Origin: an uncultured Lachnospiraceae bacterium
GTDB lineage: Bacteria > Bacillota > Clostridia > Lachnospirales > Lachnospiraceae
Reading direction: 5' to 3'
Assembly: GCA_902764045.1 (NCBI GenBank)
Contig: CACWUI010000078.1
Location: 1 to 8,631 of the forward strand
DNA: 8,631 nt
Shown here: in pieces, positions 1 through 5,978 of the stretch
How the letters are laid out: every line of letters starts with the position of its first letter
Position numbering within the stretch: the first letter of the stretch is position 1
Position numbers and translations under genes: made by a program
Notes under the pieces: model-generated
Told to the model about the DNA's origin: nothing
The model's input: only the letters and a program-made list of their open reading frames with translations
The model's database searches: none

Positions 1-269
1 TAAAGCTGGATATTTCCGTTGCGATCTGACACATTGGCAAATGATGCTTTTCCCATCACGCGTCGTGACATCATACGCCCTGCCACGGAAACCTCTTTAC
101 CCTCAAAGGCATCATAGTCTTCCTTTATTTCATCTGTATGATTGGTTACATCAAAGCTTGTTATCTCAAAGGGATCTTTTCCCTCTCCCTGCAGACCTTC
201 AAGCTTTTCCATTCTGTTTTTGATCTGTTCGTTTATATCAGGCGTTTGAGCGTTTGTATTATCTGCCAC
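1..269 (-). CDS. lysS: Lysyl-tRNA synthetase, class II, N-terminal part (cut by window edge)
   Basis: This is the 5' end of a class II lysyl-tRNA synthetase, which charges tRNA-Lys with lysine in the cytoplasm. Only about 89 codons are in the window and the frame is open to the left edge. I read the start as GTG at 269-267, giving MADNTNAQTPDINEQIKNRM. A GAGGT ribosome binding site lies about 7 nt upstream; no ATG near it fits better. The segment EVSVAGRMMSRRVMGKASFA is the start of the OB-fold anticodon-binding domain and is highly typical of LysS. The catalytic domain with class II motifs 1-3 is outside the window. The greA stop codon is only 24 nt upstream, so the two genes almost surely share a transcript, an arrangement common in Firmicutes. 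Identity is confident; the GTG start is likely but not proven. Confidence 0.9.
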   Translation of the reverse strand, partial: MADNTNAQTPDINEQIKNRMEKLEGLQGEGKDPFEITSFDVTNHTDEIKEDYDAFEGKEVSVAGRMMSRRVMGKASFANVSDRNGNIQL

Positions 270-293
270 TTTTTTTACCTCGTTTATTATTGA

Positions 294-770
294 TTAATTC
301 TTCACGGCAACGATCTTATATTCGATCTCCCCTGCAGGAGCAGCAACTTTTACAATGTCACCTTTTTTCTTGCCCATAAGAGCCGCTCCGAGAGGCGACT
401 CATTGGAGATCTTATTGTCAAGGACACTTGCCTCTGAGGAACCTACGATCTCATACTGGATATCCTCGTCATACTCCATGTCATGAAGGGTAACAAGGCT
501 CTCCATCTTAACCTTGGTCTTATTCTTGGAATCCACCTCTACTATCTCACAGTTTTTGAGGATCTTCTCAAGCTCTGCAATCTCGGCTTCCATGTCTCTT
601 TGCTCATCCTTTGCGGCATCATATTCCGCATTCTCTGAAAGATCGCCCTGCTCCCTTGCATCCTTTAACTTCTCGGCAATCTCCTTTCTTCTTTCCACCT
701 TGAGATACTCAAGTCTCTCAAGCTTTTCGTCATATCCCTTTTTGGTAAGATACTGCTTTTCTTCTTCCAT
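294..770 (-). CDS. greA: Transcription elongation factor GreA
   Basis: GreA rescues backtracked RNA polymerase by stimulating cleavage of the nascent RNA 3' end inside the enzyme's secondary channel. The protein is 158 aa, the usual family length. Residues 1 to about 78 form the N-terminal antiparallel coiled coil, rich in Glu, Lys and Arg. Its tip is GDLSENAEYDAAK, where D43 and E46 match the acidic residues that hold the catalytic magnesium in GreA. Residues about 80-158 are the FKBP-like C-terminal domain, including SPLGAALMGKKKGDIVKV. The ATG start at 770 has a GAGGA site about 7 nt upstream. A near-perfect promoter lies at 832-860, giving a leader of about 55 nt. lysS follows after 24 nt and is probably cotranscribed. 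GreB is less likely because of the GDLSENAEY tip and the Gram-positive context. Confidence 0.97.
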   Translation of the reverse strand: MEEEKQYLTKKGYDEKLERLEYLKVERRKEIAEKLKDAREQGDLSENAEYDAAKDEQRDMEAEIAELEKILKNCEIVEVDSKNKTKVKMESLVTLHDMEYDEDIQYEIVGSSEASVLDNKISNESPLGAALMGKKKGDIVKVAAPAGEIEYKIVAVKN

Positions 771-804
771 GTTTCCATCCTCGCTTTTGTGCTTTTCTTT
801 CTTC

Positions 805-823
805 TAATATGGTGACCATACTA
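805..823. promoter_or_regulatory. Operator-like palindrome at the greA transcription start
   Basis: TATGGT-G-ACCATA (808-820) is a perfect inverted repeat around one central base. It extends to TAATATGGTGACCATACTA (805-823) with one mismatched pair on each side of the core. Relative to the predicted start near 825 it covers roughly +2 to +20, a classical place for a repressor to block a strong promoter. I cannot name the regulator, and no regulator gene is adjacent. It could also be chance or a short RNA hairpin in the leader. Confidence 0.4.
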
Positions 824-831
824 ATTTCAAG

Positions 832-860
832 ATTATATACTTTCCGTCAATGTGTGTCAA
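832..860 (-). promoter_or_regulatory. Sigma-A promoter of greA-lysS
   Basis: On the minus strand a perfect -35 box TTGACA (860-855) is followed by a 17-nt spacer and a perfect -10 box TATAAT (837-832). Transcription should start near 825, giving a leader of about 55 nt before greA. The match is full consensus in both hexamers, so the promoter is expected to be strong unless repressed. An imperfect palindrome (805-823) lies over the first transcribed bases. Confidence 0.85.
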
Positions 861-883
861 ACCGATTCATTTAAAGATAATAC

Positions 884-959
884 CAAGGGGACGGCTCCTT
901 GCGGCTCTCTGTTTTGATCAGTCAACGATCACTAAGAAGCCACAAGAACCGTCCCCTTG
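884..959 (-). repeat. Foldback repeat, GGGGACGGTT family, copy A
   Basis: Two arms, CAAGGGGACGG (884-894) and its exact complement (949-959), extend inward to about 21 paired bases around a loop of about 30 nt. Read on the minus strand, the two substitutions between the arms become G-U pairs and one base bulges out; on the plus strand they would be mismatches. A second complementary match, ACGGCTCCT (891-899) with AGGAGCCGT (966-974), allows an alternative fold. The element lies between the tRNA-Gly gene and the greA promoter, about 24 nt upstream of the -35 box. No U-run follows the stem, so it is not a standard terminator. Related copies are at 2748-2807 and 7430-7532. Confidence 0.85.
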
Positions 960-983
960 TATCACAGGAGCCGTAATGTATTC

Positions 984-1002
984 TTATTTGTCAGACAAAT
1001 AA
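984..1002. repeat. Perfect 19-bp palindrome just after the tRNA gene
   Basis: TTATTTGTC-A-GACAAATAA is a perfect inverted repeat with a single central base. It overlaps the T-run that follows the tRNA 3' end on the minus strand. In the tRNA transcript the U-run would come before this hairpin, not after it, so it does not fit a normal intrinsic terminator. It could assist 3' end formation or bind a protein; the function is unknown. Confidence 0.6.
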
Positions 1003-1006
1003 AAAA

Positions 1007-1079
<73 letters not shown>

Positions 1080-1092
1080 AAACACAAGACGT

Positions 1093-1121
1093 ATAATACA
1101 TTAATTACAGTGACTTGTCAA
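1093..1121 (-). promoter_or_regulatory. Sigma-A promoter of tRNA-Gly
   Basis: On the minus strand, -35 TTGACA (1121-1116) is followed by a 17-nt spacer and -10 TATTAT (1098-1093), one base off consensus. The predicted start near 1086 gives a leader of about 7 nt before the mature tRNA. This supports independent transcription of the tRNA gene. Confidence 0.8.
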
Positions 1122-1160
1122 GGCAAATTATAAAACCGTTACGCTTTCTATTTCTACCCT

Positions 1161-1390
1161 GACCTGAATATTATGAATCCACGTTGTCGATCATGCACAC
1201 CGGCAAACTGTATAAAAAAATCAAGAGAATTTAAACGTCTGCCCATCGTTATAAACACGAAGGGAATACATAAATCTGCTACGCAGTATGTATCCCCTTC
1301 GTATAACGATGAACAGACGTTAATTCTTTGATTTTTTTATAAGGTTCGCCGATGCACATGATTGACAACTTATTTCATAATAATTCAGTC
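1161..1390 (-). repeat. Long imperfect foldback (about 230 bp) downstream of degV
   Basis: The region is one long inverted repeat. The outer arm GACCTGAATA (from 1161) matches the complement of 1384-1390. Inward there follow matched blocks around GTTGTC.ATCATG, CGGC.AAC, TATAAAAAAATCAA, AGAATT, ACGTCTG, CATCGTTAT, ACGAAGGG and ATACATA, ending at an apex CTGC-TAC-GCAG near 1277-1287. Of ten substitutions I count between the arms, seven become G-U pairs in minus-strand RNA and two in plus-strand RNA. The right arm includes the last codon and the stop of degV. There is no open reading frame of note, so it could be a MITE-like element, a structured 3' untranslated region or a small RNA. It also carries terminator-like U-runs on both strands. 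Confidence 0.88.
1211..1340. terminator. Possible bidirectional terminator, core of the long foldback
   Basis: Inside the long foldback, a stem of roughly 45 imperfect base pairs is flanked by seven A (1214-1220) and seven T (1332-1338). On either strand the stem is therefore followed by a run of seven U, as in bidirectional intrinsic terminators. On the minus strand this would end degV transcription about 50-170 nt past its stop and shield the tRNA promoter. Some A-U pairs separate the GC-rich part from the U-run, so efficiency is uncertain. Confidence 0.45.
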
Positions 1391-2269
1391 TACAAGCTCC
1401 GGTATATATCCGGTTGCCGTCACCGCCACGGATCCATAACCTATATGGCAGGCAATGCTCATGGAAAGGGGATCCTGCCCTGCATAGTATTCGGGGAAAG
1501 AATCTTTTACCTGTGTAAGCCATTCACCCTGCGCCGGATCATCATCAAAAAGAGTGTGCGAGGCATGGACACGTATCCTTCCGTCTTTATGAAAGTCCGC
1601 AAATCTGTTTTCAATATCATCCTTTACGGCTTTCAGCATGATCGACTTAGCCTGGGACATCCCCCTTGCCTTGGCAAAGGAATCCAGCTTATCACCCTGG
1701 ATCTGGAGTACAGGCTTGATCTTAAGCAAAGTACCTATGGCTGCTGCCGCAGGAGTGATCCTTCCGCCTTTTTTAAGGTACTTTAAAGTCTGCACGGTTA
1801 TGTAAATAGACGAACTGAATTTTTCCCGCTCAAGGATCTCTCTTATCTGCGCCGCATCATAACCCTTGTCCGCAAGAGCCTTGGCATCTTCGACTGACTG
1901 CCTCATGGTAACGGAGATCCTCTGGTTATTCACCACCTGCACTCTGCCGTCATAGTCCTCCGCCAGCATGTTTGCCGTCTGACAGGTTCCGGAAAGTCCG
2001 CTGGACATGGGAATAAAGACTATCTCATCATATTCTTTTAAAAGGTTGTCAAATGAAGCCTTCAGATCTCCGAGAGAAGGCTGGGATGTGGATACATCCG
2101 CCCCTTTATCCAAAAACTCAAAGAACTGCCTGTAGCTTATATCCCTGCCTTCAAAATACTGCTTTCCGTCTATGATAAAAGGCATAAGAATAAGATGTAT
2201 ACCAAGCTTTTCCGCGACTTCCGGCATAAGTCCGCTGTTCGTATCCGTAAGGATCGCTACGTTTTTCAT
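1385..2269 (-). CDS. DegV family fatty-acid-binding protein (FakB-like)
   Basis: This 294-aa protein belongs to the DegV family. Its best-known members, the FakB proteins, hold a fatty acid while the kinase FakA phosphorylates it, feeding exogenous fatty acids into phospholipid synthesis. Residues 7-14 (LTDTNSGL) form the N-terminal DegV motif. TSQPS (61-65) and SSGLSGT (89-95) are the ligand carboxylate-binding motifs, with S93 in the position typical of FakB. YLKKGGRITPAAA lies in the middle and HIGYGSVAV near the C-terminus takes the place of the usual HxGPG-type loop. No signal peptide or membrane segment is visible, so it is cytosolic. ATG at 2269 has AGAGGTGG just upstream. No fakA gene is adjacent, so the partner must lie elsewhere. 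Its last codon and stop lie inside a long inverted repeat. Family is certain; the bound lipid is not. Confidence 0.93.
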   Translation of the reverse strand: MKNVAILTDTNSGLMPEVAEKLGIHLILMPFIIDGKQYFEGRDISYRQFFEFLDKGADVSTSQPSLGDLKASFDNLLKEYDEIVFIPMSSGLSGTCQTANMLAEDYDGRVQVVNNQRISVTMRQSVEDAKALADKGYDAAQIREILEREKFSSSIYITVQTLKYLKKGGRITPAAAAIGTLLKIKPVLQIQGDKLDSFAKARGMSQAKSIMLKAVKDDIENRFADFHKDGRIRVHASHTLFDDDPAQGEWLTQVKDSFPEYYAGQDPLSMSIACHIGYGSVAVTATGYIPELVD

Positions 2270-2301
2270 TATCCACCTCTGTTTTTCGATATATTTCTGT
2301 T

Positions 2302-2329
2302 ATTTTATCATAAATCCCGATAACTAAAA
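2302..2329 (-). promoter_or_regulatory. Weak candidate promoter of degV
   Basis: On the minus strand TTTTAG (2329-2324), a 16-nt spacer and TAAAAT (2307-2302) could form a promoter upstream of degV. The -35 match is poor and this AT-rich divergent spacer gives many chance matches. I saw no convincing promoter for the divergent plus-strand gene in the same spacer. Confidence 0.3.
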
Positions 2330-2375
2330 CCCCCCATTGAAAAAAAAACTTTTTAATATTATCATCGTTTCTGAA

Positions 2376-3146
2376 ATGGATATAAGATTTTTTGATTTTA
2401 ATGATAAAGAGGAATTTGATCCGGTTTATAAAGAGATCAGACCCGATGATTTCGGGTATGATCTTTTTGACGAGCCGCCTGCTTTTGCAGCTTTTATTGA
2501 TGATAAGCCTGTGGCACTTGCCACTTTTATTTTTATTCCCGGTGATACAGAAGCCGAACTTACTCTTTTTGTGCTTCCTGAATACAGGAGAATGGGGGTT
2601 GCCACTGCGCTGGTTAATAACATCAAAGATTTTTTGAGGGGACAACGGGACAGTTCTATGCTTCCCTTGAATTCCACAATAGTCTTTACCCTGCCCGAGG
2701 AACTTTCCGGGAAGGCTTATTCCGAACTTCTTCTTGTCGCAAAACCGGAGACACGGGGACAGTTCTCTGTCTCCCTGAAGAGAGACAGAAAACCGTCCCC
2801 ATGTCTCTACCTGAAGACTGGCGGAGGAGCGTCCCTCTGTCTCCCCATCATTCACGAAAATGAAAATCCCTTTGTATGCAGAGTCATGCATAATGACAGG
2901 GAAATCGCCCACGTTTCTGTCAACCGCGACGGGAATACCGCCTGCCTTTACGATCTGTATGTATCACCGGATTTCCGAAGAAAAGGCATCGGACAGGCTC
3001 TCACGGAATACGCCATATCTTTTCCCTTAAGCGAGGATATCCCTGTTATCCTCAACGTCCGCGACAACAATACTCCCGCCCTGAATCTGTATAAAAAAAT
3101 CGGCTTCACCGAAGCCGAATCCTGCACTTTTTATAAGTTAATATAA
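2376..3146 (+). CDS. Tandem GNAT-family N-acetyltransferase with repeat-derived linker
   Basis: GNAT enzymes move an acetyl group from acetyl-CoA to an amine; the substrate here cannot be told. From ATG 2376 the protein is 256 aa with two GNAT domains. The first (about 1-120) has the acetyl-CoA loop RRMGVA at 71-76 after LTLFVLPEY. The second (about 165-256) has RRKGIG at 201-206 after LYVSPDF, then NTPALNLYKKIGF typical of the C-terminal GNAT strand. Between them, residues about 124-157 (KPETRGQFSVSLKRDRKPSP and on) are encoded by a foldback repeat in frame, and RGQRDSSM (88-95) looks like a degenerate piece of the same repeat inside domain 1. A TTG at 2337 would add 13 residues, MKKKLFNIIIVSE, but neither start has a visible Shine-Dalgarno site; I prefer ATG because MDIRFF is a typical GNAT beginning. 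The 3' end contains the suf operon terminator. Confidence 0.85.
   Translation: MDIRFFDFNDKEEFDPVYKEIRPDDFGYDLFDEPPAFAAFIDDKPVALATFIFIPGDTEAELTLFVLPEYRRMGVATALVNNIKDFLRGQRDSSMLPLNSTIVFTLPEELSGKAYSELLLVAKPETRGQFSVSLKRDRKPSPCLYLKTGGGASLCLPIIHENENPFVCRVMHNDREIAHVSVNRDGNTACLYDLYVSPDFRRKGIGQALTEYAISFPLSEDIPVILNVRDNNTPALNLYKKIGFTEAESCTFYKLI
2638..2846 (-). repeat. Foldback repeat, GGGGACGGTT family, copy B, inside the GNAT gene
   Basis: The core is an inverted repeat with 26-nt arms (2748-2773 and 2782-2807), 23 of 26 matched, around an 8-nt loop. All three differences become G-U pairs in minus-strand RNA. Degenerate pieces flank it: GGGGACAACGGGACAGTTCT (2638-2657) and GCGTCCCTCTGTCTCCCC (2829-2846). 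The whole stretch stays open in the GNAT frame. The orientation that folds best is antisense to the gene it sits in. Confidence 0.8.
3093..3118 (-). terminator. Intrinsic terminator of the suf operon, inside the GNAT coding end
   Basis: On the minus strand TCGGCTTC (3118-3111) and GAAGCCGA (3107-3100) form a perfect 8-bp stem around a 3-nt loop, followed directly by seven T (3099-3093). This is a textbook Rho-independent terminator, 70 nt past the sufU stop. On the plus strand the same bases encode I-G-F-T-E-A-E of the GNAT protein, so the convergent gene doubles as the terminator. Confidence 0.85.
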
Positions 3147-3188
3147 CAACACAAGGCATCCTATATATGAAAAACTGCAAAATAATTA

Positions 3189-3620
3189 TTATTCGGATGC
3201 TTCTTTAAGCATCTCATTAAGAGTCCTCCATCCAAGCACGGCGCACTTCACCCTTGCAGGCATATGGGAAATATCCTGCAAAGCCGCCCCTTCTTCAAGT
3301 TCCTTTATCTCATCATCCGATGCCTCTCCCTGTATCATACGAAGAAAAATATCGGACAGGTGCATAGCCTCTTCCTTTGTCTTTCCCAGGACCAGATTTA
3401 TCATAATATCCGCAGAAGCCTGGGAAATGGCACACCCCTCTCCCACAAAAGACGCGTCCTCTATAACACCGTCTTTATAATTCAACTGCAATACTATATC
3501 GTCACCGCAACTGGGATTAACCCCCTCTTTTACAAGATTGGGGTCTTTTAAATGATATTTGTTGTCCGGATGCAGATTGTGATCCGTGAGCACCTCGTTA
3601 TAAAACGTTCTCTCTGCCAT
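3189..3620 (-). CDS. sufU: SufU zinc-dependent sulfur carrier for Fe-S assembly
   Basis: SufU accepts sulfur from the desulfurase SufS through a zinc-assisted exchange and passes it to the SufBCD scaffold; it has the IscU fold. From ATG 3620 the protein is 143 aa, near the usual length. The zinc ligands known from Bacillus SufU are all present: C38 and D40 in NPSCGDD, C63 in GEGCAIS and C126 in VKCAVLGW. The SufU-type insertion between the second and third Cys (about residues 83-112) is present, which separates it from IscU. I chose ATG 3620 because GGAGGG lies 4 nt upstream and MAERTFYNEV fits the family start. An in-frame ATG at 3632 would overlap the sufS stop by one base and add MEGS, but has a poor site. 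It is the last gene of the operon, 11 nt after sufS. Confidence 0.94.
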   Translation of the reverse strand: MAERTFYNEVLTDHNLHPDNKYHLKDPNLVKEGVNPSCGDDIVLQLNYKDGVIEDASFVGEGCAISQASADIMINLVLGKTKEEAMHLSDIFLRMIQGEASDDEIKELEEGAALQDISHMPARVKCAVLGWRTLNEMLKEASE

Positions 3621-3631
3621 ACTTCCCTCCA

Positions 3632-4897
3632 TTATCCCAGTCCCATCTCGGGACGTATCTTTGCCAACGCTTCTGCCATCTTATCTACTTCCTCCATGGT
3701 ATTATAAAATGCCAGACTCACCCTTGTTGTGGAAATCCCACCGGCATTCTTCTTTTCCCTGATATCATGCAGATACTGAAGCAAGGGCTGGGCACAGTGG
3801 TGTCCCGCTCTTACACAGACACCTTCCGCATCCATAATAGCCGCCACATCGTGGGGATGGACCCCGTCCACAAGGAATGTTATGATCCCTTCATGCTGCT
3901 CCGGGTCCTGTGAGCCTATTATCTCAATCCCCTCTATCTCTTTCATCCGGCTTATGGCCGCCTTCGTAAGGGCTCTCTCACGTGCCATTATCTTTTCAAA
4001 TCCGATCTTCTCATAATAACGTATAGCCTCAGCCAGAGCCGCAGCGCCTCCCACATTTACGGTGCCCGCCTCAAACTTGTGAGGCAGTTCGGCATAAGTG
4101 GCACCCTCTCTCGTAACCGTCTCTATCATCTCTCCGCCGTACATATAAGGCGGCATGGCATCAAGCAGTTCTTTCTTACCGTAAAGCACGCCTATCCCCA
4201 TGGGAGCCAGCATCTTATGTCCCGAAAACTGAAGGAAATCCACATCCAGTTCTTTTACATTTACCGGGATATGAGGCACGGACTGGGCTCCGTCAACGGA
4301 AATAAGCACGCCCCTGTCATGACAGATATCCGCAAACCCCTTTACATCATTGATCCTGCCAAGCACATTTGATAAATGGGTAATGGCAAGAAGCTTTGTT
4401 TTTTCGGAAATAAGGCTCTCAAGCTTTTCTTTTTTAAATTCCCCGTCCGGCTCACACTCAAAAAACACCACCCCGGCGCCGTATTTTGAAGCCGCCTGAA
4501 GCCATGGCAGGAAATTGGAATGATGCTCAGCGATACTTACGATGATCTCATCACCGGGCTTTAAAATATGCTCACAAAGGCTGGAGGCCACAAGATTTAT
4601 GCTCTCCGACGCATTTCTTGTAAACACTATCTCTCTGTAAGAATCAGCCCCGATAAAGCCCGCCACCGCTTTTCTTGCATCCTCATAAACCTCGGTGGCA
4701 TCCACGCTTAAACCGTAAACCCCCCGAAACGGATTGGCATTATACTGCTCATAATATCTTTTCCAGGCATCAAGCACTGCAACCGGCTTCTGGGTAGTCG
4801 CCGCATTGTCCATATAGACAATATCCCTGTTAGCCAGTAACGGAAAATCCTCTCTTATCCTTTTATCTTCTTCTTTTGAAAATTCGTAGTCAGCCAT
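3632..4897 (-). CDS. sufS: SufS cysteine desulfurase (class V aminotransferase fold)
   Basis: SufS uses pyridoxal phosphate to take sulfur from L-cysteine, leaving alanine and a persulfide on the enzyme. The protein is 421 aa, a normal group II desulfurase length. H125 in AEHHSNFLPW matches the residue that stacks on the cofactor. SVDGAQSVPHIPV carries the Asp and Gln that hold the ring and phosphate. K228 in FSGHKMLAP is the Schiff-base lysine. C368 in RAGHHCAQP is the catalytic persulfide cysteine, the RxGHHC motif of SufS rather than IscS. ATG at 4897 has GGAG 7-8 nt upstream; sufD ends 16 nt before it and sufU follows, its natural sulfur acceptor. All key residues are present and no frameshift is seen. 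Confidence 0.96.
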   Translation of the reverse strand: MADYEFSKEEDKRIREDFPLLANRDIVYMDNAATTQKPVAVLDAWKRYYEQYNANPFRGVYGLSVDATEVYEDARKAVAGFIGADSYREIVFTRNASESINLVASSLCEHILKPGDEIIVSIAEHHSNFLPWLQAASKYGAGVVFFECEPDGEFKKEKLESLISEKTKLLAITHLSNVLGRINDVKGFADICHDRGVLISVDGAQSVPHIPVNVKELDVDFLQFSGHKMLAPMGIGVLYGKKELLDAMPPYMYGGEMIETVTREGATYAELPHKFEAGTVNVGGAAALAEAIRYYEKIGFEKIMARERALTKAAISRMKEIEGIEIIGSQDPEQHEGIITFLVDGVHPHDVAAIMDAEGVCVRAGHHCAQPLLQYLHDIREKKNAGGISTTRVSLAFYNTMEEVDKMAEALAKIRPEMGLG

Positions 4898-4913
4898 AAA
4901 AATTCTCCAAAAT

Positions 4914-5972
4914 CTACTCCGACATAAATGTCATGGTTTTACTGCGTATATCCTCGTTGGGAATCTTATTGCAAAATGATATAAGCTTTGTCCTGGAGAT
5001 CAGTCTGTAAATCTCTTCCTCCTCAAAGCCACGGGTCTGCATATAAAAGATAAGATCCTCGTCAAGCCGTCCGATGGATGCGCCGTGGCTTCCTTCCACA
5101 TCCTCCTCTGAACAAAGTATAACGGGAATGGTTTTATTTACCACACCATCATCACGAAGGATAACCTCTTCTATCTCTGCTCCTTTAGAGCCTGCGCATC
5201 CGTTCTGAAAATCAATGGTTCCCCTGAAAAGCTTTTCACTTTTACCTTCCATAACACCGGAAACCTTAATGTCAGACTCGCTTTTCATGCCTTTATGCTC
5301 AACCACATAGTTCATATCGAGCTTCTGGGTACCTTTCATAAAGTAACCGATATCTTTTTTTACCCTGGAGCCCTTACCTGCAAGATCAATGCGGCATCCC
5401 CGGTAAGTCTCTTTCCCACCGAGAAAAATATCCACTATCTCTATGGTCGCACCTTCATGGGCAATAGCTGCCACGTCACTGAGCAGTGTAAATCCTTCAC
5501 CCAGACGGTTTATCTGGACTATTTTGACAATGGAATCTTTTTCAGCCTCCACCACGGTCTGGGCCATGGCAAAGCCGCGGGAGTCTTTGCCTGAAGAAAA
5601 ATCAATAAGCATTGAGACCCTGCTTCCGCTCCCGGCCCTGATCAGATATCTGTCTGCCGCCGAAGTTCCGTCTTCATACTCACAGGACACCACAATGGGA
5701 TTATGTATGCATTTGCCCGCTTCGGAAAAGAAAGCAACCGTTCCGTCGATTTTTCCAAACAGTTCTTTCTCAAATTCCTCACCCATGCCTCCGGGGATAC
5801 CTGCTGCATAGTCGGCTTTTTCCTTCATCACCGAAATCTCCTCGGGAGTGATGATGACCGGCTCTTTTTTACCTGATATTTCAGCCGGGACCATAACACT
5901 TGCATCATTCATCCGAAGCCAATTCCATGTAAGGGAAGGTATTTTATTAACTTTTATCGAATCATTTCCCAT
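4914..5972 (-). CDS. sufD: SufD, Fe-S scaffold subunit
   Basis: SufD pairs with SufB and the SufC ATPase to form the scaffold on which Fe-S clusters are built in the cytosol. The protein is 352 aa, shorter than SufB as expected. The middle (about 100-280) is the repetitive beta-helix core. The C-terminal signature SHGASIGRLDED is followed by LIFYMQTRGF and a helical tail, the SufBD family pattern; H296 in SHGASIG matches the conserved His of SufD used in cluster assembly. The N-terminus includes SLTWNWLRMNDASV, typical of clostridial SufD. ATG at 5972 lies 6 nt after the sufB stop, with GGGTGAGAG over that stop as ribosome binding site, so translation is probably coupled. Assignment as SufD rather than a second SufB rests on length, order and the His. 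Confidence 0.92.
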   Translation of the reverse strand: MGNDSIKVNKIPSLTWNWLRMNDASVMVPAEISGKKEPVIITPEEISVMKEKADYAAGIPGGMGEEFEKELFGKIDGTVAFFSEAGKCIHNPIVVSCEYEDGTSAADRYLIRAGSGSRVSMLIDFSSGKDSRGFAMAQTVVEAEKDSIVKIVQINRLGEGFTLLSDVAAIAHEGATIEIVDIFLGGKETYRGCRIDLAGKGSRVKKDIGYFMKGTQKLDMNYVVEHKGMKSESDIKVSGVMEGKSEKLFRGTIDFQNGCAGSKGAEIEEVILRDDGVVNKTIPVILCSEEDVEGSHGASIGRLDEDLIFYMQTRGFEEEEIYRLISRTKLISFCNKIPNEDIRSKTMTFMSE

Positions 5973-5978
5973 AATCTC

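Noticed and set aside
884..959. Copy A foldback as an intrinsic terminator for tRNA-Gly
   Set aside because: No U-run follows the stem on the minus strand.
781..960. T-box or riboswitch upstream of greA-lysS
   Set aside because: The predicted leader is only about 55 nt, and I saw neither a T-box motif nor a known riboswitch core.
1352..1786. Plus-strand open frame of 144 codons opposite degV
   Set aside because: It is antisense to a well-conserved DegV protein, with no ribosome binding site or family features.
2151..2912. Minus-strand open frame of 253 codons opposite the GNAT gene
   Set aside because: It spans the divergent spacer and overlaps the true degV start in another frame; its translation is low-complexity and lacks any family motif.
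3621..3632. Upstream ATG start for sufU overlapping the sufS stop
   Set aside because: The bases between it and the second ATG are a strong GGAGGG site for the ATG at 3620, and the first ATG has only a poor site of its own.
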